5,897 nucleotides of DNA from Lachnospiraceae bacterium. GTDB taxonomy: Bacteria; Bacillota; Clostridia; Lachnospirales; Lachnospiraceae. Each line of letters starts with the position of its first letter. Position 1 is the first letter of the stretch. The stretch covers positions 1-5,897 of the forward strand of contig JAFUUM010000372.1 of assembly GCA_017477805.1 (NCBI GenBank). Reading direction: 5' to 3'. The notes under the pieces were generated by a model. It did not search any database. It was given only the letters and a program-made list of their open reading frames with translations, and was not told the DNA's origin. Positions 1-5,791 of the stretch are shown piece after piece. The translations under genes were made by a program, and so were the position numbers.

Positions 1-1562
1 ACGATGGAGGGGAAGGACTCCTTCATCATCCGGTTTACGACCTCGCCCAGTTCGGTAACGTAGATATTCTTGTTCTCCTTCGTTACGTAACGTCTGCCCA
101 GAATAGTGGTCAGTGTGGGAGAATAAGTACTGGGACGGCCGATGCCCAGTTCCTCCATGGTACGGATCAGGGATGCCTCGGTATAATGTGCGGGAGGCTG
201 GGTAAAGTGCTGCTCGGGATCCAGTTTTTCAAGGGTCAGTTTATCGCCCTTTGCCACATGGCTGCTGAGCACGTTCTCTTCTTCCTTATCCTCTTCCCGA
301 ACATAAACTTTCAGGAAACCGTCGAAAGCCAGTTTGCTTGCGGAAACATGGAATACTTCATCCTCCGCCTGGATCTTCATGGCGGTGGTGGTATAAAGGG
401 CAGAGCTCATACGGCAGGCCGCAAAGCGCTTCCAGATCAGCTGATAGAGTTTGTACTGATCCCGGGAAAGGGACTCTTTGAGCTTCTCCGGGGTGTTCCA
501 CATATTGGTGGGACGGATGGCTTCGTGAGCATCCTGGATCTTCTGCTCTTTTTTCTGTTTTCTGACCTCGGAGGAATAATACTTTTCTCCGTAGGTCTCG
601 GTGATATACTTCTCTGCCATGACTTCCGCTTCTTCGGAAAGTCTGGTGGAATCGGTTCTTAAGTAGGTGATGATACCGTAGGTACCTTCGCCCTTGATCT
701 CGATACCCTCATAGAGCTGCTGGGCAAGACGCATGGTCTTCTGGGTAGAGAAGTTCAGGACCTTGCTGGCTTCCTGCTGCAGGGTGGAGGTTGTAAAAGG
801 AAGGGGGGCTTTCTTGGAACGCTCGCCGTCCTTGATCTCCGTTACTTTGAACTCTGCATTCCGGAGTTTCTTTACCAGGGCATCTGCCTGCTTTTTATCA
901 TTGATCTCGGTCTTTTTATCATTGGTGCCGTAGTATTTTGCAACCAGGGGCTTCTTTTCACCCGCCACCTTCAGCTGCGCTTCCAGGCTCCAGTATTCCG
1001 TAGGGATAAACGCAGCGATCTCCTCTTCTCTGTCGCAGATGATGCGAAGAGCCACAGACTGCACACGGCCTGCGGATAAACCTCTCTTGATCTTTGCCCA
1101 TAAAAGGGGAGAGATCCGGTAACCCACGATACGGTCGAGGATACGTCTTGTCTGCTGTGCATCCACCAGATCCATATCGATATCACGGGCCTGGTTCAAA
1201 GACTCCTTCACCGCACTCTGGGTGATCTCATTGAATGTGATTCGTTTTACGACCTTATCTTCCAGCTTCAGGGCATAATATAAATGCCAGCTGATGGCTT
1301 CTCCCTCACGATCCGGGTCCGTTGCCAGATAGATCTTATCTGCTTTTTTCACTTCCTTGCGAAGCGCCGCAAGAACATCGCCTTTTCCTCTGATGGTGAT
1401 GTACTTCGGTTCAAAATCGTGATCCACGTCGATACCCAGCTGACTCTTGGGCAGATCCCTTACATGTCCGTTGCTGGCAGCGACTTCATAATTTTTCCCC
1501 AAAAACTTTTTGATGGTCTTCACCTTTGCGGGTGATTCCACGATCACAAGATTTTTTGCCAT
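1..1562 (-). CDS. topA: DNA topoisomerase I (type IA), C-terminal part cut off by window edge
   Basis: Type IA topoisomerase: cuts one strand through a 5'-phosphotyrosine, passes the other strand and reseals, relaxing negative supercoils in the cytoplasm. I translated 520 codons from the start. The N-terminal TOPRIM domain begins MAKNLVIVESPAK (E9 is the expected catalytic acid) and holds the metal-binding TDPDREGEAISWH at 81-93. FNEIT is at 110-114, DAQQTRRILDRIVGY at 134-148 and LSAGRVQSVALR at 162-173. The active-site segment GIITYLRTDS (296-305) puts the catalytic tyrosine at Y300 and its arginine partner at R302. QDAHEAIRPT is at 343-352 and GIGRPSTY at 473-480. The rest of the core and any C-terminal zinc fingers lie outside the window. 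The chosen ATG has AAGGG 10 nt upstream. An in-frame ATG ten codons earlier (1587-1589) has no Shine-Dalgarno. The gene follows dprA, as in many Firmicutes, and has its own promoter. All visible motifs are intact. Confidence 0.97.
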   Translation of the reverse strand, partial: MAKNLVIVESPAKVKTIKKFLGKNYEVAASNGHVRDLPKSQLGIDVDHDFEPKYITIRGKGDVLAALRKEVKKADKIYLATDPDREGEAISWHLYYALKLEDKVVKRITFNEITQSAVKESLNQARDIDMDLVDAQQTRRILDRIVGYRISPLLWAKIKRGLSAGRVQSVALRIICDREEEIAAFIPTEYWSLEAQLKVAGEKKPLVAKYYGTNDKKTEINDKKQADALVKKLRNAEFKVTEIKDGERSKKAPLPFTTSTLQQEASKVLNFSTQKTMRLAQQLYEGIEIKGEGTYGIITYLRTDSTRLSEEAEVMAEKYITETYGEKYYSSEVRKQKKEQKIQDAHEAIRPTNMWNTPEKLKESLSRDQYKLYQLIWKRFAACRMSSALYTTTAMKIQAEDEVFHVSASKLAFDGFLKVYVREEDKEEENVLSSHVAKGDKLTLEKLDPEQHFTQPPAHYTEASLIRTMEELGIGRPSTYSPTLTTILGRRYVTKENKNIYVTELGEVVNRMMKESFPSI

Positions 1563-1572
1563 GAACTGTTTT

Positions 1573-1581
1573 CCCTTCTCC
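1573..1581 (-). promoter_or_regulatory. Ribosome binding site of topA
   Basis: The minus strand reads GGAGAAGGG, whose AAGGG end lies 10 nt before the ATG at 1562-1560. It lies inside the coding sequence that would result from the earlier in-frame ATG at 1587-1589, which itself has only A/T-rich sequence upstream. This favours the downstream start. The spacing is slightly long, so the start choice is likely rather than certain. Confidence 0.6.
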
Positions 1582-1606
1582 TCTTTCATTTAAGAAATCG
1601 AGAAGT

Positions 1607-1635
1607 AATATACAATATAATTTTTTGCGTTTCAA
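1607..1635 (-). promoter_or_regulatory. Sigma-A-type promoter for topA
   Basis: The minus strand has -35 TTGAAA (1635-1630), a 17-bp A/T-rich spacer and -10 TATATT (1612-1607). Each hexamer differs from consensus at one position. Transcription would start near 1600, giving an RNA leader of about 38 nt before the topA ATG. The -35 box contains the TGA stop codon of dprA (1634-1632). The hexamers and spacer length are identical to those of the pilT promoter in this window. No terminator separates dprA from topA, so read-through from the upstream operon may add to expression from this site. Confidence 0.72.
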
Positions 1636-2792
1636 GTCTTTTTTCGAAAGCCCCCTTCCTCTCTTGTCAAAAATCCGCGTGCGTATAGCCCCATGAGATG
1701 AACCATCAATTCCCGTATTTCCATAGGGTGGTCGCCCATTTTTGCCATCTCAGCAAAGATCTCTTCCGTCTCTTTCGGATCTTCGGAAAGATAACTCCAG
1801 AGGATCTTTTCTTCCGGGGTCAGCCCAGGAGGCACAGGAGCCTTTACCGAAGATGCATCACCGAAACTGTTTTTGCTTTCTCCGGTGTCAACCGCGGGGA
1901 GCGGTCTCTTTTTGGAAAGCTCCTCCAAAAGATCCGCCGGAGAAGAGGCAAGACCCGCACCCTGTCTGATGAGCCTGTGACAGCCTGCGGAGAGTTCATC
2001 CACGATCCGGCCGGGAATGGCATAGATCTCCCGGCCCTGCTCCAACGCCATGTCCACGGTGATCATGGTACCGGACTTTTCCCGGGCCTCCACCACCAAA
2101 AGGATATCGGAGAGCGCAGAGATGATACGATTGCGTGGCGGAAAATAGGCAGGCTGTGCCGCCGTACCCGGAGGATATTCGGACAATACCCCTCCGCTGC
2201 CACCGATCAATGCATCATATAGTCTTCTGTTGCTCTGGGGATAGATCACATCCACCCCGCATCCAAGGACTCCGTAACTTTTTCCCCCTACCCTCACGGC
2301 TGCGCTCTGAGCGATGCCATCGATGCCCATGGCCATGCCGCTGATCACGCTCACCCCGTTTGCCGCAAGTCTCTCCGCAAAGAGTTCCGCCGTGTGCTTC
2401 CCGTAGGAGGAACATACCCTGGCACCGATGATGGACACCGCCGGTTCCTCCGGGGCCGGAAGATCACCAATATAATATAGAGATAACGGCGCACCCGGGA
2501 TCTCCAGAAGTTTTTCCGGATACCCCTTTTGTCCGTATCCCACATGCCGGATCCCCTTCCTTTCCAATTCGCCATAGAAAACGCCCACATCCGTCTTTTC
2601 TCTGAGTTCTTCCAGGAGCCTGATCTCCCTGGGCTGCAGGTACTCTTTGAGCCAGGCTGCAGGTGCTTCATAAAAGGCTTTCGCACTGCCAAATTCCTTT
2701 AACAGTTTTATATGCGCTTCCCGTGTGACGGTAAAACACGTGGACAGTGCATGAAAATACACGTTGTCATTGCATTCCCCAATAGGTTTCAT
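1632..2792 (-). CDS. dprA: DNA processing protein DprA (Smf), RecA loader
   Basis: DprA binds incoming single-stranded DNA during transformation, protects it and helps load RecA in the cytoplasm; non-competent species often keep it too. The product is 386 aa. Residues 1-70 are a helical SAM/HhH-like region. The Rossmann-like DprA fold follows: SIIGAR (120-125), SGMAMGID (151-158), GVLGCGVDVIYPQSN (174-188), SEYPPG (204-209), FPPRNRIIS (217-225), VEAREKSGTMIT (234-245) and IPGRI (259-263). A Ser/Pro/Lys-rich linker (about 293-322) leads to a C-terminal winged-helix-like segment (323-386). One oddity is AQSAAV at 161-166, where the family usually has AHxGAL. The start at 2792 is chosen because AGGAGG lies just upstream and the N-terminus then matches family length. 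An in-frame ATG at 2855 would add 21 residues lying inside comM without a clear Shine-Dalgarno. The gene overlaps the comM 3' end by 26 nt, indicating co-transcription and probably coupled translation. Confidence 0.96.
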   Translation of the reverse strand: MKPIGECNDNVYFHALSTCFTVTREAHIKLLKEFGSAKAFYEAPAAWLKEYLQPREIRLLEELREKTDVGVFYGELERKGIRHVGYGQKGYPEKLLEIPGAPLSLYYIGDLPAPEEPAVSIIGARVCSSYGKHTAELFAERLAANGVSVISGMAMGIDGIAQSAAVRVGGKSYGVLGCGVDVIYPQSNRRLYDALIGGSGGVLSEYPPGTAAQPAYFPPRNRIISALSDILLVVEAREKSGTMITVDMALEQGREIYAIPGRIVDELSAGCHRLIRQGAGLASSPADLLEELSKKRPLPAVDTGESKNSFGDASSVKAPVPPGLTPEEKILWSYLSEDPKETEEIFAEMAKMGDHPMEIRELMVHLMGLYARGFLTREEGGFRKKT

Positions 2793-4308
2793 CTGCCCTC
2801 CTGTAAAGTGCTGCTTCCAGCAAATGCTCTGTCCTGATCTGTTCCTGCTCTTCAAGATCCGCTATGGTCCTCGCCACCCGCAGGAGCCTGTGATAGCCCC
2901 TGGCGGATAGGTCCATACTCTCGTAAAGATCCCTGGCACATTTTTCCTCCGTCTCTCCAAGGGTGCAATACCGTTTTAACTGCTGGGCGGAAAGCTCGGA
3001 ATTGAACCGGATCTTTGTCCGGGCATAGCGGCGCTTTTGCATCTTTCTTGCCACACCGATCTTTTCCCGCATGGTCTCGCTGCTCTCTCCGCCGCCGGCG
3101 CCCTGAAGTTGATCAAATTCCACCTTCGGTGCGGAAGTGACCATATCGATCCGGTCCAGGATGGGTCCGGAGATCCGCCCCAGGTACTTTCGGATCTCGT
3201 TATCCGAGCATCTGCATTTGTTTCGGTCCGGAAAATATCCGCAGGGACAGGGATTCATGGCACAGACCAAAAGAAAATCCGTGGGATAGACATAGTTTCC
3301 GCCCATCCTGACGATCTGGATCTCCTTGTCTTCCAAAGGCTGCCTTAAAAGATCGATGGTCTGGCGTTTATACTCCGGCAATTCATCCAGAAAAAGAACC
3401 CCTCTGTGGGCAAGCGAAATAACGCCCGGCTTAGGTACGTTTCCACCTCCCGTCAGCGCCTTTTCCGAGATGGTATGATGGGGCGACAAAAAGGGACGTC
3501 TTGTGACAAGCCCCCCTTCTCCCTTCAATTTTCCTGCCACGGAGTACACGGAAGAGACCTCAAGGCATTCCTCCGGCGTCAGTTCCGGCAGGATCGAAGG
3601 GATCCGTCTTGCGATCATGGTCTTTCCGGCACCGGGGGCACCGATCATCAGGAAATGATGAAAGCCCGCTGCAGCAATGAGAGATACACGGCGAAGGACC
3701 TCCTGGCCTTTCACATCCTTAAAGTCATCTTCTCCATCGCTCCGGGTCTGTAACAGGGCTTCCACATCGATCTGTTCGGTCTTTAAGGCGGCCTCCGGAT
3801 CACCTTTCAAAAATGCAAGGACTTCTCCGACGGTGGATGCTCCGTACACCTGCATTCCCTTTACCACGGCCCCTTCTTTCAGGTTTGCCTCGGGAATGAT
3901 ACATCGCCTGATGCCCCGTTTGCAGGCTTCCATCACCATGGGCAGGATCCCCTTAACGGATTTGATCTCTCCATCCAGTCCCAGTTCTCCTGCGATCAAC
4001 GTCCCTTCCGTACTTTCCGGTGGGATCTCCTCCATGGCCTGCAAAAGCCCGATGGCAATTGGCAGATCGTAAGCCGTGGAATCTTTCCGTACATCCGCGG
4101 GAGAAAGATTGACGGTAATGTGCACCGGCGGCAGATGAAAGCCGTTGTTCTTTAGAGCCACTTTCACCCGCTCCCTGGCTTCTTTTACGGAACTTCCCGC
4201 CATGCCCACCATCTCAAAGCATGGCATGCCCGTGGAAAGATCCGTTTCCACCTGGACCAGAAAACTGCTGACGCCAATGATCCCGGCGGATATGATATTG
4301 CTGAACAT
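2767..4308 (-). CDS. comM: ComM/YifB family AAA+ ATPase (Mg-chelatase-like), putative branch migration helicase
   Basis: Family members (YifB/ComM, MCM-like AAA+) are hexameric helicases; ComM promotes branch migration when transformed DNA integrates. The product is 513 aa, the normal family length. Residues 1 to about 165 form the Lon-protease-like/S5-fold domain, with CFEMVGMAGSSVKEARERV near 30-48 and HITVNLSPADVRKD near 63-76. The AAA+ core has Walker A GAPGAGKT (223-230), Walker B VLFLDE (304-309), sensor-1 region CAMNPCPCGYFP (349-360) and GPILDRIDM (381-389) with the likely arginine finger R386. The C-terminal lid contains SARGYHRLLRVARTIADL (468-485). Four cysteines (354, 356, 365, 367) form a CxC-x8-CxC cluster, usual in Gram-positive members and possibly metal-binding (inference). 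The ATG at 4308 is chosen for AGGAGG 4 nt upstream and a family-type N-terminus. A longer in-frame ORF reaching 4584 runs through the terminator and into pilT, so it is not credible. The start of dprA lies within its 3' end. Confidence 0.95.
   Translation of the reverse strand: MFSNIISAGIIGVSSFLVQVETDLSTGMPCFEMVGMAGSSVKEARERVKVALKNNGFHLPPVHITVNLSPADVRKDSTAYDLPIAIGLLQAMEEIPPESTEGTLIAGELGLDGEIKSVKGILPMVMEACKRGIRRCIIPEANLKEGAVVKGMQVYGASTVGEVLAFLKGDPEAALKTEQIDVEALLQTRSDGEDDFKDVKGQEVLRRVSLIAAAGFHHFLMIGAPGAGKTMIARRIPSILPELTPEECLEVSSVYSVAGKLKGEGGLVTRRPFLSPHHTISEKALTGGGNVPKPGVISLAHRGVLFLDELPEYKRQTIDLLRQPLEDKEIQIVRMGGNYVYPTDFLLVCAMNPCPCGYFPDRNKCRCSDNEIRKYLGRISGPILDRIDMVTSAPKVEFDQLQGAGGGESSETMREKIGVARKMQKRRYARTKIRFNSELSAQQLKRYCTLGETEEKCARDLYESMDLSARGYHRLLRVARTIADLEEQEQIRTEHLLEAALYRRADETYWGMQ
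2797..2802 (-). promoter_or_regulatory. Ribosome binding site of dprA inside comM
   Basis: The minus strand reads ACAGGAGG, with the AGGAGG core 4 nt before the ATG at 2792-2790. It lies within the last codons of comM. It is what decides the dprA start and supports translational coupling with comM. The same ACAGGAGG octamer with the same 4-nt spacing precedes comM. Confidence 0.8.
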
Positions 4309-4312
4309 AAAA

Positions 4313-4318
4313 CCTCCT
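4313..4318 (-). promoter_or_regulatory. Ribosome binding site of comM
   Basis: A perfect AGGAGG on the minus strand, 4 nt (TTTT) before the ATG at 4308-4306. It decides the comM start against the 92-codon longer in-frame ORF. Confidence 0.85.
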
Positions 4319-4377
4319 GTTCTCGTAGTCTTTGCGGAATCCAAAAGGACCCTGAATGGAATAAAAAAATGGAATGG

Positions 4378-4393
4378 GATCCGAAACCGGATC
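4378..4393. repeat. Inverted repeat GATCCG-4-CGGATC in comM leader
   Basis: Perfect 6-bp arms (4378-4383 and 4388-4393) around a 4-nt loop, GC-containing and able to form a compact hairpin in the comM leader RNA. On the minus strand a T-run begins about 8 nt after the hairpin, too distant for a canonical terminator. It could be a protein-binding site or an RNA structure; neither is shown. Confidence 0.45.
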
Positions 4394-4402
4394 AAAGAAA
4401 AT

Positions 4403-4420
4403 AAGGATCGGGAAATCCTT
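4403..4420. repeat. Inverted repeat AAGGAT-6-ATCCTT in comM leader
   Basis: Perfect 6-bp arms (4403-4408 and 4415-4420) with a 6-nt loop. It sits close to the predicted comM transcription start. On the minus strand it is followed directly by ATTTTCTTT, a weak terminator-like tail. An operator near the start site is equally possible. Confidence 0.4.
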
Positions 4421-4430
4421 TGATGAGCAC

Positions 4431-4459
4431 ATTTTACCCAAGGAATCAAAAAAAGGCAA
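4431..4459 (-). promoter_or_regulatory. Candidate promoter for comM-dprA, overlapping the pilT terminator
   Basis: The minus strand has -35 TTGCCT (4459-4454; four of six consensus positions), a 17-bp spacer and -10 TAAAAT (4436-4431; five of six). The -35 box lies in the downstream arm of the pilT terminator hairpin, and the spacer contains the terminator T-run. It is the best sigma-A-like match I found between pilT and comM. Transcription would start near 4424, leaving a leader of roughly 115 nt. Confidence 0.5.
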
Positions 4460-4487
4460 GAGCGGCGTCTGCCGCATCCTGCCTTTT
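4448..4487 (-). terminator. Rho-independent terminator of pilT
   Basis: On the minus strand AAAAGGCA (4487-4480) pairs with TGCCTTTT (4458-4451). Above it, past a small internal loop, GCGGC (4475-4471) pairs with GCCGC (4466-4462) around a 4-nt loop. The stem is followed by a run of seven T including the stem end, then GATTCC. It begins 12 nt after the pilT stop codon, a classic position. It separates pilT from the comM-dprA unit. Confidence 0.88.
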
Positions 4488-4498
4488 GAATACTTTGT

Positions 4499-5692
4499 TT
4501 ATCTGCCAAAGAGGCCAAAGCCTTTTTTGTCTTCCTGTTTTGCTCCGCCTGCGGGAGAAGTTCCACCCATCGGGGATGCCGCAAAGTTTACGCTTCCTGC
4601 AGGGGCTGCGCCTGCGTTTCCGTTTGGCATGGGTGTTCCGTTCAGTCTTGCTTCCATACGGTCCTGCTCCGCCGCGAACTGGATGGCCATCTCTTTGCTG
4701 ATCTTTCCTGCTTCGTAAAGCTGCATGATGGACTCGTCCATGGAGATCATGCCCTCTTTCCGATTGGTCTGGATCACGGAAAGGAGCTGATGGGACTTTC
4801 CTTCACGGATCAGATTTCGAATAGCGGGATTTGCCAGCAGGACTTCAAAGGCTGCAACACGTCCGCTGCCGTCTGCCTTGGGGATCAGCTGCTGACACAC
4901 AACTGCCGTCAGGACGTTGGAAAACTGGATCCTGACCTGTTGCTGCTGATGAGGCGGGAATACGTCGATGACACGGTCCACCGTATCCGCCGCGGAACTG
5001 GTGTGCAGGGTGGACAGGATCAGGTGTCCCGTCTCAGCTGCGGTAATGGCAACGCTCATGGTCTCGAAGTCACGCATCTCACCTACGAGGATAACATCGG
5101 GATCTTCACGGAGGGCTGCTCTTAAAGCATCACTGTAGCTTACGGTATCAAGACCAACCTCACGCTGATTGACCATGCTCTTGTTATGTCTGTGCAAAAA
5201 CTCGATGGGGTCTTCCAGAGTGATCACGTGGCACTCTCTGTTTTTGTTGACCTGATCGATGAGAGCCGCAAGGGTGGTGGATTTACCGGAACCCGTAGGA
5301 CCGGTGACCAGGATCAGACCTCTCTTTTTGCTGTAAAGATCCACAACGGAATCGGGAATACCAAGGGCAGAAGCCTCGGGCACGGAAGTACCCACCAGAC
5401 GGATGGCCATGGCGGCAGTACCTCTCTGCTTAAAGGCATTCACACGGAAACGGCCCATTTCGGGGACCGCATAGGACATATCGATCTCGCCCTTTTCCTC
5501 AAAGACCTCTCTCTGCTGGTCATTCATGACTTCCATTACGGCAGCCATGGTATCCGGCGGCATCATCCTGGGAAAATCAAGGGTCGTCAATTTACCGTTG
5601 ATACGTACCTTGGGCGGCGTAACTACGGTGATATGAAGGTCGGAAGCCACCATCTCCTTTGCCTGTTTTAACAATTCCGCTACTGTAACCAT
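4499..5692 (-). CDS. pilT: Type IV pilus retraction ATPase PilT
   Basis: PilT is a hexameric cytoplasmic ATPase that depolymerises type IV pili, driving retraction for twitching motility and DNA uptake. The product is 397 aa. An N-terminal PAS-like domain contains ASDLHITVVTPPKVRINGK (16-34). The secretion-ATPase core follows: Walker A GPTGSGKS (131-138), Asp box ITLEDPIEF (157-165), Walker B DPDVILVGEMRD (197-208) and His box TGHLILSTLHTSS (221-233). AIRNLIREGK (290-299) is the motif that separates PilT from the PilB/GspE assembly ATPases. After about residue 350 an Ala/Gly/Pro/Asn-rich tail of nearly 50 residues ends in KKGFGLFGR; typical PilT proteins are about 345-365 aa. The ATG at 5692 is preferred (GGGGG 5 nt upstream) over one five codons earlier at 5707, which lacks a Shine-Dalgarno. 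The gene has its own promoter and terminator, so it appears monocistronic. No other pilus genes are visible here. Confidence 0.96.
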   Translation of the reverse strand: MVTVAELLKQAKEMVASDLHITVVTPPKVRINGKLTTLDFPRMMPPDTMAAVMEVMNDQQREVFEEKGEIDMSYAVPEMGRFRVNAFKQRGTAAMAIRLVGTSVPEASALGIPDSVVDLYSKKRGLILVTGPTGSGKSTTLAALIDQVNKNRECHVITLEDPIEFLHRHNKSMVNQREVGLDTVSYSDALRAALREDPDVILVGEMRDFETMSVAITAAETGHLILSTLHTSSAADTVDRVIDVFPPHQQQQVRIQFSNVLTAVVCQQLIPKADGSGRVAAFEVLLANPAIRNLIREGKSHQLLSVIQTNRKEGMISMDESIMQLYEAGKISKEMAIQFAAEQDRMEARLNGTPMPNGNAGAAPAGSVNFAASPMGGTSPAGGAKQEDKKGFGLFGR

Positions 5693-5697
5693 AATTT

Positions 5698-5702
5698 CCC
5701 CC
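5698..5702 (-). promoter_or_regulatory. Atypical ribosome binding site of pilT
   Basis: The minus strand reads GGGGGAAATT directly before the ATG at 5692-5690. The G run, 5 nt from the start, pairs imperfectly with the anti-Shine-Dalgarno, unlike the AGGAGG of comM and dprA. It lies within the extra codons of the alternative start at 5707, so it supports 5692. Confidence 0.55.
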
Positions 5703-5752
5703 GTCAAAAACCATCGGTTAGTCCCGAATCACTGCATAAACACTCTTTCTTA

Positions 5753-5781
5753 AATATAGTACAATGTTCCCCTGTTTTCAA
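5753..5781 (-). promoter_or_regulatory. Sigma-A-type promoter for pilT
   Basis: The minus strand has -35 TTGAAA (5781-5776), a 17-bp spacer and -10 TATATT (5758-5753). Each hexamer is one base from consensus. Transcription would start near 5746, giving about 54 nt of leader before the pilT ATG. Hexamers and spacing match the topA promoter exactly. Confidence 0.72.
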
Positions 5782-5791
5782 TGTGTCCGGG

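Larger units (their letters stand above)
4309..4430 (-). other. Untranslated leader of comM with two small inverted repeats
   Basis: About 120 nt between the predicted -10 box and the comM ATG carry no credible gene. The leader holds two perfect 6-bp inverted repeats (4378-4393 and 4403-4420) and a run of seven T on the minus strand at about 4363-4369. One frame is open through it (minus strand, ATG near 4432) but continues out of frame deep into comM, so I treat that as chance. I recognise no riboswitch or T-box consensus here. Confidence 0.4.

Noticed and set aside
354..368. Cysteine cluster of ComM (residues 354-367 of the protein) as a novel zinc site
   Set aside because: From family knowledge, this CxC-x8-CxC pattern near sensor 1 is common in Gram-positive YifB/ComM proteins, so it is not new here. 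The coordinates given here are protein residues, not bases.
186..662. Plus-strand ORF of 158 codons opposite topA
   Set aside because: It lies fully antisense to strongly conserved topA coding sequence, shows no recognisable domain, and its hydrophobic/Phe-rich content follows from the complementary codons.
1698..2222. Plus-strand ORF of 174 codons opposite dprA
   Set aside because: Antisense to the conserved DprA core; rich in Arg and His as expected from a shadow frame, with no ribosome binding site I could identify.
2793..2855. N-terminal extension of dprA (21 extra codons)
   Set aside because: The extra residues overlap conserved comM lid coding and lack a clear Shine-Dalgarno. The internal ATG has AGGAGG and gives a normal DprA N-terminus.
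4214..4477. Minus-strand ORF of 87 codons spanning the comM leader
   Set aside because: It begins in the pilT terminator, runs out of frame into comM and has no good ribosome binding site. A leader peptide would be expected to be shorter and to stop before comM.
4309..4584. N-terminal extension of comM (92 extra codons)
   Set aside because: It would pass through the pilT terminator and into the end of pilT. The comM start with AGGAGG at 4313-4318 and a family-typical N-terminus is clearly better.
5186..5671. Plus-strand ORF of 161 codons opposite pilT
   Set aside because: Antisense to the PilT Walker and N-terminal regions; no family resemblance and no upstream promoter or Shine-Dalgarno.
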